Shown here: positions 1-10,600 of the stretch, piece after piece | Layout: each line of letters starts with the position of its first letter | How positions within the stretch are numbered: the first letter of the stretch is position 1 | Origin: Diospyros lotus | Lineage: Eukaryota; Streptophyta; Magnoliopsida; Ericales; Ebenaceae | Assembly (NCBI RefSeq): GCF_014633365.1 | Contig: NC_068347.1 | Location: 34,018,116 to 34,082,115 of the forward strand | DNA: 64,000 nucleotides | Direction: 5' to 3' | Notes under the pieces: model-generated | What the model saw: only the letters and a program-made list of their open reading frames with translations | Databases searched by the model: none | Told to the model about the DNA's origin: nothing | Made by a program: the position numbers and the translations under genes

Positions 1-384
1 TTTTAGTTTCTTTCTTTATTAAAAACATTCTAAGTTCATGGAAAATTTGGATTCTTAACCCTATCTATGAAAATCTTTTTATGAGAAAGTTGCTTAAAAT
101 CATTCCAGATAATCCTATTTCCCATAATTTTTTTTTATGAAAAAGTTATACCAAACATGAAAATATAGATTCTCAATCTAACATTCGTAGGAATCTTAAA
201 ATTTCTGTTGTATCAAATGCCTCATTTATGGTGTATTTGATAGCATGAAAATTTCATAAAAAATGTCTCATCCAAATAATTAGATTCTATTTTTGTTATT
301 TGACACACTACATTTTTCATGGGATTGATGTGACATTTTTTATGAAAAACAATTCCAATCAAACACATTCTTAGGGTATATTAA

Positions 385-784
385 GGTGTATTTGATAGTA
401 TGAAAATTTCATAGAAAATGTCTCGTCTAAATAATTAGATTCAATATTTGTTGTTTGATACGCTACATTTTTCATGAAATTAAATTTCATAGTGCAACTA
501 TTAAAGCATCATTTGACCTATTTTTCATGAAAAATTCCATCCGAGGAGGTGGTTTTTATTTTTCATAGAAGTTGAAAAATATTTTTTTTTTCTAACTAAA
601 TACTATCAAATAAAAATCACCCCCTAAAATCAATTTTCCATAGAAAATAAGTCCAAACATGTTTTAAAGGGTTGTATCATAGAATTCAATTCCATAGAAA
701 ATGCAATATGTCAAACAACAAAGATAAAATTCAATTCATTAGATGTGACATTGTTTATAAAATTTTTATGTTATCAAATACACC
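385..784. mobile_element. foldback MITE-like element
   Basis: The left end GGTGTATTTGATAGTATG is matched in inverted orientation by the right end, which reads as GGTGTATTTGATAACATA on the other strand; similarity runs for roughly 100 bases inwards. The flanks carry ATTAA on both sides (380-384 and 785-789), consistent with a target duplication. A second, direct copy of the left arm lies just outside at about 228-330, so the locus holds an extra half element. No coding capacity is visible. Confidence 0.6.
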
Positions 785-1565
785 ATTAATGTAATAAATT
801 ATATTCTTAGGGGGCGTTTGTTAAAATGAACAAGATAAGGTGAACTCCAAACCTAGATTTGCATGCATTCATGGATTTAGAATTTGATTATTTTAAAAGT
901 ATGACGATCAATTTCACCTTCAATCTAAATTGCTTATTTAACACTCTTTAAAGTACAATGATTAATTTAATTTTTCAATTAAAATATATTAATTTATTTG
1001 ACACTTTACTCTTAAATTTAATGAAAATGCTATTTGGATATTCACTTGTAATGCTTGTGTATTTATATGTTATATTTTATGTCATATTAATATAAATATA
1101 TAACACATTAATATATGAGTATTACAAATAGGCTAGGTTGTATAGAAGTGAGAAACATATATGATACAAAATAAAAATAGGGAAACAATATTTAAAAAAA
1201 ATAAGAAATGAAAATGTTAGGAAATGCATAAATAAAAAAATATAAAAAGTTTTTTTGTAAATATTATATAATTATATAATATAAGATAAATTTTTCAAAA
1301 AAAAAAAAAATTCTATCTCTAACTTCTTTATAGATTGAACGTGTTTTCGAAATTTTTCTAATATTACAAATAGTCCCGAAATGTTTCTAAAATTGCCAAA
1401 ATGACCCATAAATGTTTTTTTTTTTTTTTTGTACTTCTCGATATTTTGGTTAAGGAAACGTTTCAGAAATAGTAAAACAGCACTTCCCAAGGGTTTTTGT
1501 GCATCATATAGCAAATAAGTATCTAAATAAGATTTCTATAAAATTAATTAAATTGGGCTAGTTTT
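785..1565. other. AT-rich intergenic DNA
   Basis: Homopolymer-rich AT sequence with short A and T runs, for example near 1299-1311 and 1418-1430. No exon with plant coding character was seen on either strand. The final part leads into the promoter of the gene that starts at 1797. Confidence 0.5.
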
Positions 1566-1576
1566 TCATTCGATTG

Positions 1577-1660
1577 TGGGCCGATAAGAGCGACATTGAG
1601 GCCCATAAGCCACAAGGCCCATTATAGTTTCCCGCCAAAATGTGATCATTTCCCGCCATT
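1577..1660 (+). promoter_or_regulatory. proximal promoter with TGGGCC and E2F-like motifs
   Basis: TGGGCC at 1577-1582 and its complement GGCCCA at 1600-1605 and 1616-1621 match the site II (TGGGCY) motif of plant proliferation and housekeeping promoters. TTTCCCGC occurs at 1628-1635, inside the near-palindrome TTTCCCGCCAAAA, and again at 1649-1656; both fit the E2F consensus TTTSSCGC. The group lies 140-220 bases before the chosen ATG. A CT microsatellite at about 1720-1742 probably lies in the 5' leader. Confidence 0.5.
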
Positions 1661-1796
1661 GCCAAGAGTACTTTTTTCCTCCCGCCATCTGCTCTCTGTC
1701 TCTGCCTCTGTCTCTACCATCTCTCTCTCTCTCTCTCTCTCCCTGAATCATCGAAACCCTAGTACCGGAGCTCCGAATCCAGAAACAAGGCCAGCA

Positions 1797-4700
1797 ATGG
1801 AGTCAGATATTCGAACCAGAAAGCGAAAGAGAAATGGACCAGCCTCCATCTCCTGCGGCCCATTCGCGGGCATCTTCACGCGAAGCCGGTCTCAGATATA
1901 CGTTCACTGCCACCGATCCGGCAGAGAACGTGCCGACGACCCCCAAAGCCGTCTCAAGCTCCACTCGTCTCAACAGCCGACCACAAAGCGCAGCCGATCG
2001 TTGAGCCGGCACCATGGTCAACAACAACACGACGTTTCTTCTGATGCGGCGAATAACTCTCTTGCCTCCATCAAGGACCTTCGAGCTAGGAGGGTTTTCT
2101 CTCCGGCGTCAATTACCGAAGAGGGTTGTGGTTTTAGCGGTGGTATCGCGGACTTTGATCTGGGAAAGCAGTCCAAAGTGAAGAGTTCCAAACTTGTAGA
2201 GTCTGACTTGGGGTTCCGTTGTCTATCCGAGGATTCGAGCAGTGAAAATCGTAGTTTGCAACCGGAAATCGGTCATTGTTATGCTGATGGAGCATCCGAG
2301 GGTGGTGGAGAACCGGTGCAGAATGGACCTAATTACAAATTGAAAGAGGGAATTAATTGCAGAGAGGAAGGTGTTGATCTTGCAAACCCTAATTTGTCAG
2401 AGAAAAGGGGAGAAGGTGGAGTATGCGATGCGGAGCAGAGAGATGACAATGGCAGGGTTCTGAGTTTGACGGAAGAGTGCATTCATACGACACCAGTTGA
2501 TGCCGTTATATCCAATGGGAAATCGATAGATGATAGTAGGCCAAGTGAGAACAAGAACTGGAGCATTTCGAATGGAACTGTTTGCCCTAAAGATGATTGT
2601 TGGTTGGGAATCAGTGGCAGTGTTATGCGGAGAAAGGGTTCCATCCCCAGGAATAAAATGGTAAGCATGCAAATCAACGGAGTTCTCGATTCTCATACTT
2701 TACTTGAATAAGACTACTAGTGGCTCATACCATATCTAGCACGCGATAAGAGCTTTTGCCTGTATATATATGTTTTCTAGGAGATATAATAGATATCTTT
2801 GCTAATTGAAATCAAGTGAGTTGCCTCTTTGATTATGTGTAGGTTCTAAATTCATGTAGTCGACGACAGAAGGTATTCAAAACTCCAGGCTCATTCAGCT
2901 TTAGAAGGTTGTTGCCTTTTCTGACGGAAATTGCAAAAGATGATCCTTGTAATTGCCCCGATCCTCCCTATCTGGTTTGCTTATTTTTCCCCAAGGACTT
3001 GTGGGCATGAAAATGTTTTGATCGTTTAAACTGCAATAAAGCTAATTATGTCATCTTCCCTCCTAGGTGTTTCAATGATAGAGAAACGTACTTTAGGAGT
3101 TTCTTGCAAGGATCCAAGCTTAAATGGGGCGGAGGATAAATACTCGTTGATCATGGGCAAATGTAAAGATGAAGATGGAGGTGCATACTCTAGTAACAGA
3201 AAGCCATTGGAGAATGTTGAAAAAAAAAAGAAGCAATCTAATACTGAATTGTTTTGTAAAGTTCAGGATTTGAGCAATCGAAATCTGTCTGAAACTGCAG
3301 GGAACAGTCAATTGCTTAATATGGGTCATGGAAGCAATGAAGATGGTCACCTTTCAAATGGAGTTGGTGAATTGACTGCAGATAATGTTCAAATGACCCC
3401 GCCAGATGTTGACATCTTCAGTAAACCTGAGATTATTGAAAAAAGTGAAAACGAGGAAGACATCGATTTAAAGGCTAACGTTCATACTTTTAGGAAGTCA
3501 ATGGAGAGTAGCAGCAGCATTAAAAGTAAACCAGTGAGAACTTATCCCCTTAATTTTAACTATGTGCAGCTTAGTAAATATTTATCTATTTTCCTCTTGT
3601 TTCTGATTAATTCACGTTTGGAGAATTTCTTTCTGCTCACTATATGATGTGACCTGAAACGATCACTTTCTAAACCAGTTGACATTACAATTTTGTCATA
3701 GATTCTTAATTCATTTTCACGGAAGAAGGTCTTCAAGGCTCCAGGCTCATTCAGCTACAGAAGATTGCTTCCATTTCTGAATGATATAGGAAACGATTCC
3801 GACAATTCCATTGGTGCTCTTTAATCTATATCTACCTTCTCTTTTCTGGTTTCTCATTTTAAAGAGTATTATAGAGGCTGCAGATTAATCTGTTAACATG
3901 TAGTTGTAATGATCAGAAGTTGACCTTGTTTGTTCTAATTTTTTTTTTCTCTTGTAGGTGCCTCCAAATGTACTCCAAAAGTTGAGAGTAACCCAAAGGA
4001 ACACTTACCTGTTTTGGCTTCACACCTCCAAGAAGTCCCCATTGATGCACCTACAACAGACGGTTCCTCCATGGAGTATCACACTGGTGATTCAGGGCTG
4101 ATCCCTCCTGCTGAAAAGTTGACTTCCAGCAATGGTTCATTTGATAATGAGGTCATGCTCAAATCTGCTGAAAACATTATTGAGCCTGAGATGCCATTTG
4201 ATTCTCAAAAGGAGTGCATAACTGAAACTGAGCAGGTTACATTACTCAACTCCAGAAACGGGGAGCCTGCCACCTCCGGGGACATACCTTCCAATCCTGA
4301 AATGGAGTCTACAATTAAGCCACTATACGTCCCCTGCAATTGTGAAACTTTGGATGGAGATGGTACATTGGATTTCTCTCATTGTGTATCCATTGCTACT
4401 CAAGAGTTCCACACAGTATTGCAGAGGGAACATTCTAAAAATCAACAGGCACTTGAATCAGAAAACTTGCATCAAAATTCATCTAAACTTGAAGGATCTA
4501 TTTCTTCAGGGATTCCTAGTGATGGTCTTATGAAGGGGATTCTCAGGAGAAATCCACGAGGATGTAGAGGGCTTTGTAATTGTCTGAACTGTGCTTCATT
4601 TCGCCTCCACGCAGATAGGGCATTTGAGTTCTCGAGAAATCAGATGCAAGATGCTGAGGAGATAGCTTTGGAGTTGATTCAGGAACTATCTTATCTTCGA

Positions 4701-7101
4701 AATATGTTGGAAAAATCCACTGTTGATGCCACTGGTCATGCCATTGTCCATGTCAATCAGGTAACCTGGAACAAAAGATAAACTTCCCCTCCTTTTGCTG
4801 GTCCTTCATTTACATGTCTAATTACAAACACCTTTTGTCCTTTTCCTAGTAACTAGAGGATCTATGAATTGATTGTTTTTTATTTGGCCCATAACATGCT
4901 ATTAATGGCTTTCGCTTTACCTCAAAAAATGCAGAATACTGGTCAAAGAAAGGGGTTGAGTTGCTATTTACTGACCTTACTATTTTTTAGTTCATATGTT
5001 CACATGTTAATTGTTACGGCCCTTGAGATTCATATTGGGTAAATGATCCTTGTGTTTCTTTTGGTCTCTCAAGTACATATATATGTGTGTGCGTGTATTT
5101 GATGCCAAATATCATGTTCTGATCTATTTTTTCTTTGATTTCCAAACAGGCTGAAATAAATCTGTTCACGTCTGGGCAAGTCATCTGCATACCGTAACCG
5201 AATATGATTTTATGTTTCCACTATTCCCTTCCATTTGATTTAATGCAATGGCTAGCCTAAGAAAATTGTAATTTTCAAGGACAGGACTTAAAGTTCATAA
5301 CAAACATGTACAAAATTTTCCTGCAGTGAGGAAGCCTGTGTTTATGTTTCTGCATAATGGTCAGAATATCTAGTTGTCCATACACATGATTTGGGTTCCA
5401 TTTGAAACTAATTTGTTGCATGTGCCTCTGGTAGTTTCGTCATGGTCCTAGAAATGTGTTAAGAACAAATCATTGCATCTGTAGATTGTTTCTCGAAAGA
5501 GATACTATCCTCACGACTAAAAGAAATCAAGCATGTAATATACTCTTGGTAGCTGAAAAACTATCCAACTTGACCTAATGACCCTTGATCCAAATTAATC
5601 TGTTAGATTTTATGATTTTATGTTTCCACTTTTCCCTTCCATTTGATTTAATGCAATGGCTAGCCTAAGAAAATTGTAATTTTCAAGGACGGGACTTAAA
5701 AGTTCATAATGTACATGTACAAAATTTTCCTGCAGTGAAGAAGCCTGTGTTTATGTTTCTGCATAATGGTCAGAATATCTAGTTGTCCATACACATGATT
5801 TGGGTTCCATTTGAAACTAACTTGTTGCATGTGCCTCTGGTAGTTTCGTCATAGTCCTAGAAATGTGTTGAGAACAAATCATAGCATCTGTAGATTGTTT
5901 CTCGAAAGAGATACTATCCTCACGGCTAAAAGAAATAAAGCATGTAATATACTCTTGGTAGCAGAAAAACTATCCAACTTGACCTAATGACCCTTGATCC
6001 AAATTAATCTGTTAGATACTTATTTCAGGCTTTTCAGGAAGACTCTTTACTCTTACATATGCATGCCAGGCTTCTAAAAAGGAAACTCCAAATGAATTTT
6101 TAGGATGACTGTTGACATCAAGTTTCAATTTCATCTACTAGTTAACTTACAGCTCCTTTCTTTGACCTTGGAATTGTGTCAGAAAGAACATGATAAAGTA
6201 GTGTCTTGTGTGTTAGAGAGACAGTTGGACAATGGAAAAACTTCTATACTATCAAAAAGAAGAAACAGGGGGAGGGGGGAATTATGCCAAAAAATTTGGG
6301 TCATCCCAACTTGAATGTTAATAAACACTACTACTTTTATCTCTATCACATACAACTGTAGATAGACTGGGGATATCATTGTATTTGTAGTGTTTTTCCC
6401 CTCTGAAATTGAATATAGTGGTTTATTCATGATGTCTCATTGCCCTTGAGTACTGGCGTTTTGGTCTATGACCTGCTATAATTGTGTGGTGGATAGATGC
6501 AAATAGATATCCTGAAGTGCTAGAACGCATTATGAATATTGAGTTCAGGTTAACAATTTTGGTTATTAGAGCTCTGAGTTATGGGTCGTGATATCAGTTC
6601 AAGAGCTCTTTTCACCACTAAATCTTTATCTCCTGAAAGAGCTAGAGCTTCCAATTTCTTGTCTTTGTGAAATTCAACCTGTTTGAAGTCAAATAGAACT
6701 TGTGTACGTTACTAATTTACTTGTCTGCTGTTTTAACTTCAGGTGAAGGAAGCTTCCACAAGAGCTCTCAACGCTCAGGAATTAGCAAAAGATCGCCTTG
6801 GCCAAATGAACTTAGATCTTAGTATTCATTCCAGAAGCATGGTAAGTGATGGTAAATGCTGTTTCATATCATTTGATTGTATTCATCAGTAAGATTTTGT
6901 TCTTGAAGTTTTCTGCTTATATCAATTAACATTGTAGTTCTATAGTCCAACACACTGAGTTCATCTTATTATCTCTGACAGCTCTTGCAGCGGCCAAGAG
7001 TGAAGTTCGCTAATTATGTTGAAGAAGTAGTTATTTCCAAGGCAGACCTGCAAATGGTGGAGAAGAATGAAAAAGTAGACAGTAGAAAATTTGCTGAATG
7101 A
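1797..7101 (+). CDS. plant protein of unknown function, E2F-type promoter, duplicated exon pair
   Basis: Seven exons join in phase: 1797-2660, 2843-2948, 3067-3533, 3702-3813, 3958-4760, 6743-6841 and 6982-7101, giving 856 residues. I chose the ATG at 1797 because the in-frame ATG at 1596 would put promoter-like motifs into the protein. The N-terminus has a basic RTRKRKR stretch, a likely nuclear signal. Exons 2 (residues 289-323) and 4 (480-516) both encode the motif K-V-F-K-x-P-G-S-F-S-aromatic-R-R-L-L-P-F-L. Residues 719-728 form a Cys cluster (Cys719, 723, 725, 728), followed by a helical, acidic stretch that continues through exon 6. I do not recognise the family. Basic motif, cysteines and promoter suggest a nuclear protein of dividing cells, which is inference. 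By position it may match Arabidopsis At3g23740. The gene converges on XTH copy 1. Confidence 0.85.
5203..6018 (+). repeat. 408-bp tandem duplication in intron 5
   Basis: Two direct copies, 5203-5610 and 5611-6018, sit head to tail in the 1982-base intron between exons 5 and 6. Both begin TATGATTTTATGTTTCCA and end at CTGTTAGAT. By eye only a few percent of positions differ, plus a one-base indel. The two copies therefore look like a recent unequal crossover or replication slippage event. Neither copy has coding signals. Confidence 0.9.
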
Positions 7102-8559
7102 TTGTAATTGGTCTCTGTGAAATGTTTTGTTTTGTTGTAAGGTGTCTGTTGAAGTATCAGCAGATAATACCTTATCTTGTTCAAGGATAAGTTGGTCTTG
7201 CTTGCAGAGTGCATTGTGGAATTAAAAATATGCTTTCTTTGGGGTGATGCTCAGGATTGAGTAGGTTTACAGTTGTATTATATGAAATTACAATCTTCAG
7301 GCTGTTAAGAGACGATGAACTAAGACATAAATGCCTTATTGTGAATGGATGTTAGATATACAAACAGCTATAAATGCCTGGCTACTTGACCTGGAAGAGG
7401 AATTGTAAATGACAGAATGTTTCTTTAGTTTTATCAAGGGAAGAAAAATCAAGGTACTAACTGCACCCTATGTATTACCTTATGGAAAACCGCTTCCAAT
7501 GTCAATTTGTTTGAATGGTAATGTTTTCTGTAAAATTGTTTGTTAATTCTCATACTGTCAAGGTTTAAATATGAACTGTGCAATAGTTGGAGATTGTGCA
7601 TGCATCTGATTATCCTCAGCCAGTGGTGTTCACTGTTCACTAGATAAAATACAGCTTCAAGCCTGAAAGCAAAGATAGAAGCCTTCCTGCTCATTGTTGA
7701 AAATTTTGAAGGAATTACTTTTACAAATAACATAGACATTTTAAGTTAGTATTAGGTATTCTGAATGAGATAGCAGCAGCTATTATGTTGGTTGGAGAAA
7801 AATACTCTTTTCAAAGAGAGTACTGATGCTTCATGTTTGCTTCCATAGCCCAGAAGATGGATATAGAAATGAGAGAAGTGAAAGTGTTTCATGTACAGAA
7901 CTTTTGCATTCTAAGATCATTTCCCAGTTTAGTGTTCTATTATTAATTTCTATGAAGTACAACTCTGTTATAATTGTACAGGAAGTTATGGATGTAGTCT
8001 TTGAAAGAAAGTAAGTGAATACTCCCTTTAGAAATGGAATTTCTCTCAACAGGGTGTCAGTATGACTACTCAGTTGGGGAAGATATAGGAAACCTCATAT
8101 TTAGCTCCACACTCGAACTCAGGATTCAGGAAATTAACCGCCAGGCTCACAATTTGATGTTATCTTAGAATAAGCAGCCAATTTATGTTAAACCTTCCGT
8201 GCAACCTGCTCTAGTATTGACGAACCTTGGCTGCCCTAGGTTACATCTGTTTTCTTGGTTCTGTTAAATGTAGGATTTAGCTCTTGCCTTTGAATCTTGT
8301 AGGATTTTGCCTTCTCTGCTAGAGATTTTTCTTTGCTGATTTTGAATCTGTTTCCTTGGCATGTGAGGTTTAAGATGCTTAAAAGAGGAGAAATTTAGTC
8401 TTCGCTCACAACACATTAGTAAAAACAAGTAATTGCATTTTATTTGAGATCGTGTAACACATGGAACTTCAGGGCAAACAGAGCCAAAACAGAGTTTTCA
8501 CAGGTGATTATAATATTTTACACAGTTTCAGTGGAAGGGCCATTTCTTCAGGGGAAACT
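7102..8559. other. convergent intergenic region
   Basis: This stretch holds the 3' untranslated parts of the gene ending at 7101 and of XTH copy 1 ending at 8560. No further exon, repeat or RNA gene was seen; the few open frames lack codon bias and recognisable similarity. Confidence 0.5.
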
Positions 8560-9704
8560 TCATAGTCTGCATTCAGGGGGAGGGCCTTGAGGGAAGCGTT
8601 TCAAATCGGTGCAGTAATTGTAAATCATGTAATTCTTCTGAACCCACCTCAGTCTTCTGAGGCTATAGGCGTCGAGTTGCTGGCTCTTCCATGCCCCATC
8701 TGAGAAGGAAGAAGAGCTGGAAGTGCAAGATGTCCCAGAACAGGTCTGGGCATTGAAGTTCTTGTACGTTGCTGTGAAGGGTGCTTTAGTCCAATCAGTT
8801 TTCACCCGGCCGCCTTGCGTCGCCCAGTCGTCGGCGTTCCATAGGCTGGAGTAGATCCTCATGGCCTGGTTCTTAGGGAAAGGGACGCCAATTGATTCAG
8901 CATTCTTGAATACTCTTATGGGAGTGTTATCCACCAAGAAGCTGGGAAAACACAAGAAGAGAGTAAGTTAACCTCCTACATGATGTTAAAGGGCTATAGA
9001 TGGAAATGATCGGCTAGTCAAAAATCATGATGTAGTCAACTTTATATAGTGAAATAATGACTTGACATGCCATTGTTTTTATCTTACATGATGTTAAGTT
9101 GGTTCCAGACGACTGAGTAGGTGTGAAAATTCTTGGTGGGGTCAAACCAGAGATAGAACTGCTGCTCCCTGTTGCCCTTCCCCTGAGTGAACACATTGGT
9201 GTGGAGCACGTAAGGATCACCACTTAGGTTCCCCAAGAACTCAAAGTCTATCTCATCATGCGTTGGCCCTTGAGAAGACAACTGCAACACAAACAATACT
9301 CATTAGTCACCAACTTCAAATACTAACGCATGCATAACATGCATGAACTTTTAGCCATAGGCTTTGGATTTCTGTGTCGGTTCGACAGAACAAGTGGGTG
9401 GTAAGGGGAAACTTACATAGTAGGCAGTAACAGTGCCGGCGGAGTTGCCGGCAACAAGTTTGATTTGCATGTCAATCCTCCCCAACAAATACTCCCTCTT
9501 TGATCGGAATCCAGAGCCAGAGGCCCTGTCCAGGGACAGAGAAAGAAGCTGGCCGCCATTCATGATCTTGGCTCTGTGATCACCCCAGGTTAAGTCAAAG
9601 TCCTGGTAGAAGTTGCCGCCATGGGCAGCCATTAAAGAGCTCAGAACCACTAGAGTGAGCAACAGTAGCATTGGAAGCCCACTGTAGGAAGATGAAGCTG
9701 CCAT
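8560..9704 (-). CDS. XTH: xyloglucan endotransglucosylase/hydrolase, tandem copy 1
   Basis: Secreted cell-wall enzyme of glycoside hydrolase family 16 that cuts and re-joins xyloglucan chains. Three exons, 9704-9417, 9281-9088 and 8941-8560, encode 287 residues, the usual XTH length. Residues 1-29 are a hydrophobic signal peptide. The catalytic motif [10 protein letters not shown] is at residues 104-113 (nucleophile Glu106, acid/base Glu110), directly followed by the conserved glycosylation site Asn114-Leu-Ser. The C-terminal XTH domain with [11 protein letters not shown] ends the protein. Wording such as [11 protein letters not shown] and [12 protein letters not shown] places it near Arabidopsis XTH15/16 and soybean BRU1. 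An alternative in-frame start six codons upstream (9722) is possible; I prefer 9704 because MAASSS begins a normal signal peptide. Intron 1 is only 135 bases. The conserved W-x-P-Q-x-I-I segment reads WNQLNII here, a local divergence. Confidence 0.96.
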
Positions 9705-9802
9705 TTTAGAGATGAGAATCAAGGGGGAGCAGACAGAGTTGGTAGATGGGTTTGTGTGGATTCTTGTTGTTGGTGATGCAAATAGAAAGATGGGTGAGTT
9801 TG

Positions 9803-9907
9803 TATATATAGGGGGGGGGAGAGGAAGATGAGGGGTATAAAGGGGGGAGGAAGATGCTTGTGAAGGAGAGCTGCTTCAGCGGGCCCTAGAGCTGGTGCCA
9901 GCTGAGC
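9803..9907 (-). promoter_or_regulatory. XTH copy 1 core promoter and conserved upstream modules
   Basis: A TATATATA box (9803-9810) stands about 100 bases before the ATG. Further upstream are a block around 9833-9870, including ATGCTTGTGAAGGAGAG as read on the + strand, and the near-palindrome AGCTGGTGCCAGCTGAGC at 9890-9907. Both modules recur in the same order before XTH copy 2, so they are likely functional promoter elements inherited by both duplicates. Confidence 0.6.
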
Positions 9908-10541
9908 ACCATGCAAGCTGGAGCCTCTTGTTTGGCATTCATTTGGTTCTCAAGTTGGTACGATGGTAAAAAAGTTCTTTATCCGACTTGCCCATTTTTA
10001 CTAATCAAATTCAAAGTAGGTAAATTTAGGAGCAAACTTATCTGGTTAACTTGTTGGATAGAAATCTGTCACTGATGTGATGTTGAATACATATAAGGAT
10101 AGAAATAAGAGGCTCAATTATTTCTGGTTTGTTATCTATACATAAACCCTTCTTCAGTAAAGATTATGTGTGTTATAATCCGATATCCTTAATTTAAGTG
10201 ACTGACTTAGATCCAGTCACATTAATTTAGTTTTTGTATGACTCAAAAACTTAGTTGTATTACTCTTAATTAACACATAAGTCATAGATCAAAATGACTG
10301 ACTAGTGAATGAGAATTTACATAATCGATCGTAAAAAGATGATCTTAATGGTATCATTTTAACATGCATTAGGTATGGATGTATTATGAAAATGGTAATT
10401 AAGATAAGGTCTAAATATAAAATATAATATTATACCATCATTAGCACAAAGATTACATAAAAAAATCATTTGGGCATGTTTTGTTGGTGGAGTTGATTCA
10501 CATTGACTCTTCCTTGAAGCCTGTGGGCATGGCCAACCCTC

Positions 10542-10600
10542 TGATATGATTGGTTTGTACCAGCAGGTGGATGACAACTGGGTTAATGCACCTGCAATTG
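10542..10600 (-). promoter_or_regulatory. distal noncoding block shared by the XTH pair
   Basis: About 59 bases starting TGATATGATTGG and containing AGGTGGATGACAACTGG align with 19500-19558, upstream of XTH copy 2, with roughly 75 percent identity by eye and almost no gaps. The block lies about 840 bases upstream of copy 1's ATG. No long frame crosses it, so it looks like a conserved regulatory segment or the outer edge of the tandem duplication. Confidence 0.55.

Noticed and set aside
1596..1796. N-terminal extension of the first gene from the upstream in-frame ATG at 1596
   Set aside because: This stretch holds TGGGCC, E2F-like and CT-repeat motifs typical of promoter and leader DNA, and the encoded Ser/Leu/Pro-rich residues look non-coding. 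The ATG at 1797 begins the charged, basic protein.
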